Position numbers and translations under genes: made by a program. From Parus major (taxonomy: Eukaryota > Chordata > Aves > Passeriformes > Paridae), in the NCBI RefSeq assembly GCF_001522545.3, contig NC_031783.1, positions 3,904,532 to 3,968,531 of the forward strand: 64,000 bases of DNA, read 5' to 3'. Under the pieces are notes generated by a model. The model had not been told where the DNA came from. It searched no databases and saw only the letters and a program-made list of their open reading frames with translations. The stretch's first letter is position 1, and each line of letters starts with the position of its first letter. Of this stretch, positions 24,549-36,572 are shown in pieces.

Positions 24549-27500
24549 GGAAGAAATCCCCAGCTGGTGTTTTCATATTCCTAGTGTGGTGTCTGGAGGA
24601 TCCATTTTATGAGCCAGGAAGTCGAGAAAGGTAAAAAGGCTCTGTTGATTTGTAGCATCTTTGCTGTTTCTCACCCCTGGGAGAAGCTGACCTTGTTTCA
24701 GGAATGTTTTCTCCTCCACATCTGCGTGCTGTTGTGTATTTTGAAGCTTTGATCACCTCTGTTTTCTTTAAAGACAGTGTGGCTTAGACAGGGAGAGGGA
24801 GATGTAAAACCAAAGTGCATCAGATCACAGGCATTTTCTGTGCTCCACTAATACCAGAAATTTGAGCCCTTCATGTGAAGGAGTGGCTACAGAGGAATCC
24901 CAAGGATGCAATCAAAAGCCACGCAGGCTGTTATTCGTAGGTAATGGGCAAAAATACAGATGCACTCAGTGCTCACAAGTTCCATTTCCAGCATTTCTCT
25001 TTCATGCAGTAGTTATCTCTGCCTTTGGATTCTTAAGATCTCTTTGAGTACAACAATGAAAGTAAAAAAAGTGGTGTTCATCTCAAGGTCACTTTGGTAC
25101 TTGAGAGCAGCTGCCCTCCAAAGAGCACATAATGAATAGTTTTATTACCTTTTGGTTGGTTTTCCCTACGTGCTGTGGATTGCTTCATATGCTATCAGCT
25201 CATTTCTCCTTTTCTTTTTTTTTTTCTTTTTTTTTTCCCTCTGAACTACTACTTTCTACAACTGTTTTCATCATTGTTAAAAATCACTTATATAGCACCA
25301 TAAATTACAGCCACTTTACAAGCACAGAGTAAGATACTTCCTTTGCCCCAAATACTTTATGGTTCAGATACATCCTTGATATCTGGTGTACCCTTTTTTT
25401 ATTTAACACACTGCCTGGGAATTTTAAGGTAGATTGCATTAATCTCCTGTTTTATTCCCACAATTTTTCATGATCAAACGATGGTGAGTGCCTTTATGTG
25501 ATGCAGATCACCAATCATCTGTTTGCTACTTCCCATAAAGGTATTGTAAATATTCTGCTTGCTGAGAATTCCAGGCACATCCTTTTGTGCTCATACCATT
25601 GTATCTAAAACCTGTAGACACTGGGGGAAAAAAAAATAATATCCAGCCTTTTGATAATTTAACTCCTCCCTTGTTCTCTTTTTCTTGATTGGCATTTCCC
25701 TTTTTTTGGAATGAAATCTCCCAGGAATTTCCACATGGTATTGCCCCAGTGCCCAAAGAAAAACCTGGCAGCATGTTCTTTGAAAAGGTAGTTTATTTTT
25801 TGGAGTTTTGGCTCAATTATTGCTCTCAACTCCAGGGTATCTCCTACCTCATTTGCACTCCTGCTTCCACTAGTGCAGATATTTAAATTCTCATTGTAGT
25901 TATCATTTAATTTGAAATTAGGAATTTTTTAATGTTTGTGTGGATGATAATAGTCCAAAATACATTAAAGGTCTGTTACTGTAATTATTTATTATTCTCT
26001 TTCACCTTTAAACAGACACCTTTTTAAAAAATCCAAACAAACATCTGTAAATCTAGAAAAAAAAAAAAAAAAAACAACATAAATTCACTTAACCTAAATT
26101 TTCCTAAGCCCTTGAAATGTGCAGGTCTTGGGTACTGGGCACCTCCCCAGTCATATGCTCAGCTGGAAATGTGGAGTTCACTATGGGACTGTGGGGGTTT
26201 CTTTCAGTTATTTTATATCCAGAGTATCTGTTTTACACAGACAATAAAATACTTTGAATATTCATCAGTGTTAAAGTTATAACAAAACTTTTCTTGGCTC
26301 ATTTTTATCCAAGTTTTGGATTTTTTTTCACATGTTAATATCAGGACAGGGCAATCATGGTGTGCTAGCATTGCCATGCAGTTCTTTCTAGTTTGAAAAC
26401 CAGATGTAATGGCTGCAGAAAATTAAGCTTCCCATATTCTATTCAGTATGTTAAAATTATAATTCTAAACCCAAAAAAATTTAATAAGCTTCTTTTTTCT
26501 CTAATATCTTTGAAAATGTATTAGAGACTTCAAAATAATGCATAATAGTATTAGGTTTACATTTGTGTCTCAGACTTTTACAGTTTTTAGAGAACTCTGT
26601 GGCTTATCTGATACCAAATATATCATGTTGTGAAAAACATTGCCTCATATTTAAAGAAACTTGAAAGGAAAAGAAAAAAGATAATTTCTCAAATTGATTA
26701 ATGAAAATACATTTCCATGTCTTAGGATCACCCAAGCTTTATTTTGAAAGTGCTGGCAAACACTGAAGTTATTAAAAAGAGAAAGAAGTTCAGTATGCAT
26801 CTGTAATCATACTGCCATTAGTGTGGTGATATAATATAGAGGAAATACAGTTGAAACAAAGATTTTTGATGTTATTACAGTAAATAATAAAAGCAGATTG
26901 ATGTTCCTGTGTGTTTTTCTGAACTAACCCCCTCCAAATGCTTGCCCTGTTTATTTTGCTGTGCTGCTGGCACTAAAGCATGGTGTTGATGCACTTCAAA
27001 TGCATTATCTGGAGCAATCAGCCTCTTCCCTGCTTAGGTTCCTGCTGGAGGCACAGGGAGTGCCTTTCCTTGGCCAGGTGGAGGAAAGAATGGGAAATTC
27101 TTGGAATTGGATTGGAATTTGGAACATAGAAATAGTCTTACAAGATGTATCTGAGGTAAAGAGAATTGTCTCATGTGTTTAATTAGGTGTTGGTACTCCC
27201 TGACTTCAGAATTTCCACTGCCACAGAAGAGTTTAATTCAGTTTTTATTCAGAGCAGTGGGTGATGGTGGAGACTCACTCAGTGTGCAGAGAGCATCCAA
27301 GTGCAGTGCCCAGAGGAGAACACCAAATATCACCTCTGAGAGGCCAGATGGGCTTTCTGCAACCTGATCCTGCAGCCCAGAGCCTTCCTGCCCGCAAAGA
27401 ATTGCTTTAACGAGCCCTGCTCATGGAGAATTCCATCCTTTGAAGTGCAGGTCAGGCTGGAAAACAAGCCCTGCTTGTTACCCCTTTGCTCTGAATGTAA

Positions 27501-30500
27501 AGTGTTCTTAGGAGACAGTAACTAAATAGAAGCAGGGTACCCAGTTTTGATTGGTGTCTGCTTGTTTGTCATATTGGCACATGGAATTTCAGGTCAAAAA
27601 AAAAGAAAAAAGAAAAAGAAAAAATCAAAGTATCTTTTGAAAAGCTTTAATATTGTTTGCTTGCAAAGCTCAGTTTGCAAGGATGCTGTGGTTTAGCAAG
27701 GTCTTGCTCAGTGAAAAGCAGTCAGTGCTGTGATGCCTTTGATCAGCATTTTGCATTTCCTCTGTGAGAGGAGCCCAGCTGAGCGTGGCAGTCCCAGAGA
27801 AGGGATTTCCACACAGTTTCCAGCTCTGGGCTCCCAGAACCTGCTCCTGCTCCTCAGGTGTGGTGTTTCTGAAAACCAGAGCAGCAGATGTTTGCTCTGC
27901 CCCTTGCTGATGCTCTTTTAGGCTCAGCCCGAGTGCCACCACCCTTTTGCCATGGGAAGCTGCTCAGGACTGAGCAGTAACTCTGGGCTGCATCAGTGTT
28001 GCCATTGTGTTGGTGATTTTGTCTCTGATAAAAGGTGGAACTGCAAAGTGTGGAACAGCCACTCCTTGTGATGCTACTGGAGCATTTCCCTCCTGAGGGG
28101 GAAAAGAAAAAAACAAACCCTCAGTTTTCACACATACACGAAGTTTTATCAGCCTGTACTTGCAGAAGTATCTACATTTTGGTTTGAGACAGAGGTTTTA
28201 TTTCTAGAATGTCACTGACTTCAGAACAGAGTGTAATTTGTTTTGATTTTTTTTCAGTGTCAGTACCTGTGCATTTGCTGTTGGAAATAGTGAACTTTGC
28301 ATTTTGTTGCTGGGAAAGAAGTATCCAACTGATGTGAACCATGAACCCCCTAGGAAAGTAGAAAATACATAGATTCAGAGCATCTCAGAACACCAATTAA
28401 ATATTTAGTGTACAGGCTGGATCCCTCATAATGGAGAGTGTCTGAGGTAAACACAGCATCTCTAATGTACGATCAATTTAATAATGGAAAGGACGGGCAG
28501 CTCATGGAAGGGGAGACAATGCAGGGAGTATTTTGATTTCAGGCAGAAGAACTGTATGAGAAGTGAACTTTTTAGTTGTGAGAATGAATAGTCAGGCAAT
28601 GCAGCTTTGGTTTGCTGCAGGAATTTGTGATGGTCTTGCAAGGCAGAGGAGGAATGTGAAGTGCTCGCAGGTTGGTTTGATTATTGCCTGGTTTGCTGGC
28701 CTAGTGGTGGCTGTGCAGGAGCACTGCCATGCTTTGTAATGCTTGAAACATACAGGGAAAACTATTCTGAATCTGACCTTTTGCAACAAGCTGCACACTC
28801 CCAATTTTTTTTTAAGACCAGGAAAAGCACCAATCCTCCTGTGGGGATGTTGGAAGGGGTACAGTGACCCGGTTATCAAGCGCTAGCACATTCTCTTGTC
28901 CCAGCAGGATGGGCAGCTACTCAACCACGGGACCTCCTTTGCAGTTGGGTTGCATTTAACTTGCTTCTAGAAACACACTACTTTTCTTCAAAACCAGCCA
29001 TGTCCTTTTTCAAGAAATCCTGGAAATGAGTCTTTGTACTTTCAAGCCTCCAGTGTGAACAAGAACAGACCATGGATAGCTGCATTCACACCCATTCACA
29101 GATGTGTCTGCTCCAAGATGCCAGCAAGACATTCCCTCTGCCAGAATCCCAGAAAGCATTCTTTATCTCCTTTTGTCTCCTGGCACTCCCTGGGGGACAG
29201 AAATTTCCCAGTATTTTTGAAGTGATGTCAAAATAATTTAAGGCCACTTGTGAAAATCAGATCAGTTTGGCCATGCATGTGTATACAGCACATTGCATGC
29301 TTTAGGAAAGCACTGGTACAGCCTGAATTACTGTCTCACTGTTTATTTGTCTTTAATACACAAATTTCAGGTTTCAGAAAATGTCAAGGGTTTCTGGAAA
29401 AACTTAGTCTGAGACCTATTAAAGGCAAATGTTCTGTGAATCTCATGATAGAAGCCAAAAAAAAAGAAAAAGAAAGAGGACAATGGAGAAAATCTGCAGA
29501 CATCAAGATGATGGAGAGGGTCCTACAAGTCACAAAATGAAAGGCAGGCAGAGATGCCCAAAGTGTTTTTGTGGTCTGGAAGGCAGCCAAAGAGGCATTG
29601 ATTTATTAAAGAGCAGCATCACGGCTTCCTTTTCTCGATGCGATGGTGCCATTAGAGCTCCTCAAACAGTCTCTGATTTCCTTGAGAATGAGCAGTAGCA
29701 GATTCTGAAGACAGTTGTTATTTCCAGGCTGATGCCAGACCATCACTTTGTGTACCTGACTGGGGAATTCAGTGTGTAAAGTGTGAGTTCCCCAACTTAA
29801 ACACAGCCACTATTTGTGCAAGAAGTAGCCCAGCAGTTGTGCAGGTTTTACACTCTGCAGTTGTGATGTGGTATAAAAAAACAGCTTTAATGAGGGAGGA
29901 ATTGTGAGACAGCAATTGTCTCCAAAATGCCAAAGTCAGCTGTTTTGTTAATGGAGTTAACTCAGGGCTGTTCCTGTGCCCTGCTAATATACAGGGAGTG
30001 ATTAGCACCTGTGGAGTCAGCTTTTTGTCTGGTTTTGTAGATATCTCAATCCTCTTACATAACTCCTTTTCCCTGTTTTCTCTCTGAACAGGCAGGATTA
30101 GTTTTGTAGTTTTCCATTCCAGGCAGATGCCCTGGCCCTGCAGTACCCCCAGAACCCTGTCCCTGCGTCTCCTCGTTTGTCACCTGCTGGAATTGGGCAC
30201 TGCCTGCACCAGGACACTGCTGCAGAGCCCCACATGGGCCTGGGAGCAAAGCTGGAGGTGCTGGCCATCCTGATGGGTTCTGCTGCTGTTCCTGGGACTG
30301 CAGGTGGCAGAGGAGCAGATTTGTCACATTTTTTATCTCAGGACTGATGCACAGTGATGCTCTGGGAGCAGGGGATACGTGCCCAGCACACACTGTGGGG
30401 ATGTGCCTGTCCCTCACCGAGTCAAAACACTGATACAAGCCACCCTCAGTCAGGAGGCTGTTCTCACCTTGTTAAAAAACAAGTGAGACGAGAAGACAGA

Positions 30501-33500
30501 GCATGAATTAGTTTTGTCAGATATATAGTCAGAAATAGCAGCTGATAGGTTTGCTGTGGTAAGTTCTGTATGATGGCTTTGCTGAAAGGTAGGCTGTACC
30601 ATGATTTACTGAACTATTACAAGTGGTAAAACTGATCCATTTGTTATCATCCCGTGCATAAAGACTTCAGGATTTAAGGAGCCTGCACTAAATAACAAAG
30701 CAATTTATATACTCATAAACTGAAAATTACAGGGAAGAAGTCCTTAAGTCATTTGCAGTAGGAACCTTTTATCATATTAGTGATGATTACCAAATGTTAA
30801 CCCCTACTCCCCTTTTTGAAACAAAATCTTACCTTACAATACTTGCAATTACTTAAAGAAATCCTAGAGACAACTTTGTATTGATTTATTGTGCAAGTGT
30901 GGCAAGTTTTATTTATTTACCTGAGTGCCATCCCTCTCCCAGCCCATGAGCTGAGGTGAGCTGATTGATGGATCTGCCAGCAGCAGCATGGGGCTGATGT
31001 TACCTGAGGAATGGGATTAGCTGGCTCCACTACTGGGGAGCAGATCTTTACCCAAAGCAAATATGTGTAATATCTTGAAAAGAGATTTTTTTTTTCTTTA
31101 TTTCAATAGCTAGATAATAGTTAGCAATAGCTGGTTTCAGATTAGTCTGTTCTAAGGAGAATATAATTATGTATCCTACTGTGAAGATGGAAATACCCTC
31201 TGCCAGGTTTTAAAAATGCATTATAAGATTGTGAGTCGTCTTTGTGTTCTCTTGGAGCAAAGATTTCATGGGCAGTGGAAAGAAGATGTTGACTAAAGCT
31301 AAGCAAACATTTGCCTGGAGGCAATTTTACTGATGACATTAGTTTATTTTTTCTGCTCCAGAGTGTCCTGAGATACTTAATTCATTCAATTTTATTCAAC
31401 CAATCTAAGTTCTCAAGGAACAGATGAACTGAGAACCACTTGTTACCAGTACTCAATATTTGATATCCAGCTTGCTTTGCTCAAGTGTGAATGATTACAT
31501 GCTGAAACAGATTTGTGTCTTTTTGTGATCTGTATAAGCAGAGTGTCTGAAGTCAAGGGGAAGATTTGCACACACACCTGGGCATTGTCCAGAAATAAAC
31601 AGAACTGTACTAACATTTCAGGAAATTTAGTTAAAACTCTTTTTTGCAGCAGGAAAATTCTGATCCCACTGTCTTTTCTTTCACAGACCTTATTTAAGTA
31701 AAGTCAAATCAATCATCAACCCACAGTGACACCCTCTGTGATCAGACTGGAGCTGGAGTCCAGCTGACATCCTAAAACCAGGAGAGATTGTGTGAGGTTT
31801 TCTTTGGCAGAGCAGTTGGCTGAGTTCTCACCAAAGAGAGTGAAGAAGCAGCAGCAGTGCAGCACCTGCCTCTGAAATTACGGGTGAGGGGTTGGTTGAG
31901 CTGTTACCAACTGAACAATGATCACTAATAACTTGCCTTAGTAATAATCACTTAGTTACCTTGAGTTTTGTCAGGATAGAATGATTTAAGTGTTGGGAGA
32001 ACTCAGCCATTTGTTCATCACAAATGAAGTGTTTGTACCACACAAAGGAGCAGACCCCTCAGAGTTCTCTTCCCATCACCTTGCTGTGCTGAGAAGAGGG
32101 AAAGCAGAGTTTTATCTGTCTGGTTCTGTGGGAAATGATCAGCTGGGGGCATCCCATGGAATCTGGGATCTGAGGAAGCTCCCATCTGCCTCCATCCTGC
32201 TTGTCCCCCTTGGGCTGTGCACTGAGCACAGTTCATGCCAGGAATCAGGCAGGAATCACGGGAATCACAATCCAGCCAGGAATCCTGACTGGGGATTGAA
32301 ATTCTGCTGAGCTTCAATGGCCAGGTTGTTGGCTGCTTCCTCCTCAGGCTTTCCTGGGACAATATTCTGACCTTGTTGTACAGCAAATGAGCACAGAAAC
32401 CAATTTCTTGCATCAAATGTGACAGAAGGATTAAAATAATAGAAATTAATTGAAAAGGAAAAAAGAAAAGGAAAACAAAAGCAGAAACCATGTGGTCAAA
32501 ACACAGAGTTTGTAAACCAACAGAGCTGTACATCAAGCTGCACTTCAGTTGCTCTTCTGCATTTATGCTGAAATCTGAAAAGCAAAAGCCAGAAAAAATA
32601 CAGCAAAAGCCACCCCCTTAAAACTGCAGTGACACAAGAACAGATTAAGGGCTTATTTTGTTTCCATACCTCCTAACAATTTGCAGCTTTTCATTTCATA
32701 TACAGCCATAATAGATGAGGCTGTTAAGGTGTGGGATTTAAGCACAAACACAAATTTTTCTAGCCTTCTAAATGCTTCAAATTATTTTTTGTATTCTGTG
32801 TAAATTATGTGACATTTTGGCATTGTTGCAGCTCATGTATCATGTGCATCATTTGTATCTTTTATTGGGGAAGCTGAAGTAAAACAAACCAGTTCATTAC
32901 CAGTAATGGCAGTGTAATCGTTACCATCACATTCCCTCCCTCCTTTACTAGGCTTTTTGGTTTTTAAGAATTATTAAATCCCTCTGGTTTAAATTTGGAA
33001 GAACAGAGATGTTAGTTGAGAACACAGACTCATTAAAGTCAGTAAGTTTTGTCTTTGCAGTCCATTAGTCAAATCTATGATTTTGATACCCTTCTGTATG
33101 ATCATATAGCACCTAGAAAAACAGAGATTATACTGTCTAGCACTGAGCTTTTTTTAATATTCCTGCAGTTCCTAGGAGTCTTACATCCCCTGCAAAAGGA
33201 GGAACTTAGTCTGCATTTTCTTATCTTCCAATGCAGTAAGCACAATATCAGTGCTATTTCCAATCTTCTGTGTCATTAATAAATATGCCAAGATATGTCT
33301 ATGAATTATGGTCCTTTAATAAGGTAATGGAACTCCTAGAATTTAGAGCTTGATTTTTTAGAAATGGGAACTGTTGAGGTGCCAATAAGAATGTGCTGAT
33401 CACATATATAACTTATCCTGATTAATTATGAGTACACAATTTATTATTTCATTGTTGCTGTTACCAACTATTTTTATCAACCCTTAATATCCCACTAATC

Positions 33501-36000
33501 CCTCTTGATTCTGTAGGGAAAATCAAAGATATTCTGATTATCAAAGTCCAGGCTGTGGTACAAGCTCACCCAGCAATGCTGGTTCTGGAATTACCTGGGA
33601 GAGCCCCTTGTAAACATCTTTGGGAGCATCAGAGGAACTGGGCCATTCCAGCCCAGATTTGTAACAGTTTCTGATTGGCTTTTTTAAAAAAGAACAACAA
33701 GGTTCTCATTGATTTCAGTAGCCTTTGACCTGAACCCAGGGTCAGCTCTCTTGGACCAGTCTTTGTTAAAATGATTGTGGTCAGTACCTTCTATTTACTT
33801 TTTTTTGCATTGTTTGCAAATCCAGACCATGTGAGAAGTGACTTCAGAAAACAGGGTTTGGTTTAAACTTCAGCCACAGCTGCAAAAACCAGAGCAATAT
33901 ACCTGCTTTTGGTCTTTTTATTCACGTTTTTCTACCTGCACAGGGATTACAGATGATCTAACAAAGCACTGAATAATATCTCAGTGAAAAATAAAACACT
34001 TCAAATGAATGGTTTTGTACAGCAGCATTAGAAACTGTTCTTCTTCTTTGGAGGAATAGGATGTGAAGAATTAAATGAGTAACCAATTTAATAACAAAGA
34101 GAATTTAGAATACAGAGAGTAGTTGAAAGCCTTGGGACACCATTCCCTGAAGTTTCATATGCTACCTATGCTCCAGAACAGGAAAATTTTGATACAGAAG
34201 TGATTTATAGGCAATAGCTGTGCACAGTCTTTTATCACATTAATAAAATCTTTAACTAGTCTTTGAAAGTTCTAAAGCCTCCCGTGTTCAGTTGAGGTGC
34301 GCAGATAGAAAGAACTGCTGGCTGGCAGATGTTCAGATACATTATCAGAAAATGTATTTTCAGCCTAACCAGTATAATGTAATTCATTCTAACATGATAT
34401 TTCAGGTTTATTACAGTGTAACTGCCTGCAGAGCACGGTGCACTGAGAGCAGGTGAATGTACAGCTTAAAGGTGACAGGCTTGGCCAGGTAGAGTGCTGA
34501 GAACTTTAAACAACTCAAAACTGGAAACAAAAGGGTATTCTTTTCCTCTTGGAGTCTAGCCACGTGAAGGAAGTATCTTTATTTCCTGAGTCCTCACTAA
34601 ATTTATATAAATGTTATTGTCGTTGCACATTACAGTAAAAGTTATAACTTTAGGAACTGCTGTGCTAAATCTTTGCCTTTTGCCTCCACTAAAAGAGGAG
34701 GCAACATTTCAAACAGCATTAAAACATGTAAAACCAACATTTTACCTGGCCATAGCATTTCACAGATGAAGCATCAATAGCTCTGAGTGTGTCTGTGTAT
34801 CTGTTTCTCTGCCACATGAACTGATTGCTTCATTATTTCTGTTAAATCAGCTCTGAACTGTCAGTGGTGCCGCAGTTATTTTCACTTGGACTTCACCCTG
34901 GTGGCAGATTCCAGCTGGTTTAGTGCTTTGGAGTTTAGTTTGTTCCCCCCAGTCTTGCTTTGCTATTGTGAATCCTCTTTATGGGCTGTTTCACCAGGTG
35001 CCTCTCCATTTGCCACCTGCCCTGCTGCACTGAGTGATTATGCAATTTAGTTAATGTATTTTAATTGTTCTAGGTGACATTTTACCTTGTATGGTCAGGC
35101 TGAATATGTAATTGATTGGATTCCAAAGGTGAAAAGAATGGGATTTTTTTTTTTTAACTTTTAATTTTTTTTTTTAGTGAGAAGTCTGTGACCAAAGATA
35201 ACAAATAAATAATCAAGCATAAAAATAAGGCATTCCCATGGCCATTTTATGCTTCATTTCTTTGGTTATTACTGTGTTGTGGTCAGGGTGTGGCACACAC
35301 CAGTTCACAAGGTCAGGCATGATTTTAAATCCAATAATGCAGCCTTAAAAGTAACTAAGATTTGTCTCCTTTACATTTTAAAGTTGTTTCTCACCTGAGG
35401 ATGATGCTGATCAATTTAGTAACTATGTTGTGTGTTTTAATGAGATGGGTTAAATGAGTTAAAAGTATTTTCTTGTAGAAATGGATAAAAGTCCAAGTGT
35501 CAATCAAAAATGCTCAAGTCCTTTGCATGCTCACTCATTTGAATAAAGTATATTCAACTTTTTTAAAAAAGAACAAAAATGCATCTCTGTATCAACCTTT
35601 ATTAAATATGCAAATCACAATCCTAACTTTGATTTTGAAATATGTATTATGGTAAGGGGAAAAAAAAACCCCAAATCCTACCAAAAATAAATCAAATTAG
35701 CCCAAGCCCTTTTGCTATGGTCTGATTTAGTGTTGGTAAGCCCTGTTTCTCGTGCTGGCAGAGGAAGAGCAGCAATAACACTGTGGAGACAGTAGATGGC
35801 TGTAGAAAAGTGTGTTGAACACTCCTATGTGAGCGTAATAAGATTGGGAAAGGCCTTGACCTGACTGGATGCAGCTTTTATCTGAAGTACATTTAAAGAG
35901 ATAAAGCAGAAGCAGGGTGCAGTACATGTTCCTTTCTTTTCTGTAGGAGCTTTGCTTTGAGTTTAAAAATTTCTCAAATGTGGGATTTGTGAACTGGGTC
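24549..36000. other. Long gene-poor stretch
   Basis: No gene or transposon family is recognised in about 11 kb. An A18 run lies at 26057-26074 and a purine-only run at 27596-27624. GC-richer islands at about 27670-27960 and 30100-30440 hold open frames of 90-127 codons with no recognised domain. The longest open frame is 172 codons on the minus strand (32018-32536). Its translation is a mix of hydrophobic and low-complexity text without family resemblance, and I regard it as chance. Confidence 0.5.
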
Positions 36001-36019
36001 CTTCAGCAGGGAGAGGTAA

Positions 36020-36120
36020 TGGCTCGAGAGCCACCCGAGTCACTCTGAGGATTTCCCCCCTCCCTCAAGACGTCTTAGAAATCCTCCTATAAATTCCTAC
36101 AGAGGGGGCGTCCGTAGATC
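36020..36120 (+). promoter_or_regulatory. Candidate core promoter with local CpG enrichment and a TATA-like box
   Basis: Within about 100 bp there are five CpG dinucleotides (in ctcgag, cccgag, gacgtc and ggcgtccg), against a very CpG-poor background. A 10-bp palindrome AAGACGTCTT (36067-36076) contains the GACGTC core related to CREB/ATF sites. A TATAAAT box is at 36088-36094, with a GGGGGCGTCC block shortly after. This would place a start site near 36120, upstream of the candidate first exon. It could equally be a conserved enhancer or a remnant CpG cluster. Confidence 0.35.
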
Positions 36121-36572
36121 CCATAATAATAATAATCAGGAAGTGGTATATTCCCATTTATTTATTTATTATTACTTTTTTTTTTTCTCTCTCCTCCCGC
36201 TCTCTCAGTGTAGTTGGCTGCCTTTAGTGCACGGACCTGCTCATTAAATAGATACACCAAGAACTGTTACCTAAGCAAGCTTGACAGTAAAGAAAGGACA
36301 GACTGAGTTAGGGAGGAAAAGGGAAGAAAAAAGACAGCCTGAAGCAAGTCACTTCACACGCAGAAAGAGCCACTGAACGAATGCTATCCTCATAAACAAA
36401 CTAGAAAAAATACCTTGTATAAGAAGAGAACTGTGAGGACTTGACAGAAAAAAAGGCAAGATTTTCTACCCACTGTTTTCAGTTTTCCTTCCAGACATAC
36501 TTGGTGAAGTAAGGAGACTTCTGTTTGCTGACAGAGCCCTTGATTTCTTTCAAGATGATGATGTATTTGTGG
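36121..36572 (+). CDS. Candidate first exon (5' UTR plus first six codons) of an unidentified gene
   Basis: Downstream of the promoter-like block lies a purine-rich leader without a long open frame, ending in tttcaagATGATGATG at 36555. The start has A at -3 and G at -1, a favourable context. The frame reads MMMYLW and stops at a donor-like TGG|GTAGGT, so the exon would end at 36572 in phase 0. The hydrophobic start would suit the beginning of a signal peptide. A tiny upstream frame (ATG near 36380, stop after four codons) lies in the leader. The start of the exon is a guess from the TATA-like box. The gene is not recognised and no second exon was found. If translation instead ran on past the donor, the frame would stay open only to about 36734, which I consider less likely. 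Confidence 0.25.

Noticed and set aside
26057..26074. A18 run as the tail of a processed pseudogene or SINE (also 37205-37222)
   Set aside because: No recognisable gene or SINE body upstream, and no clear flanking target-site duplication.
32018..32536. 172-codon minus-strand open frame
   Set aside because: No recognisable domain, a low-complexity hydrophobic start, and a Pro/Gln/Ser-rich remainder that includes short imperfect repeats (aggaatca-type near 32240-32290). No splice-bounded phase pattern like the one at 47974-48216.
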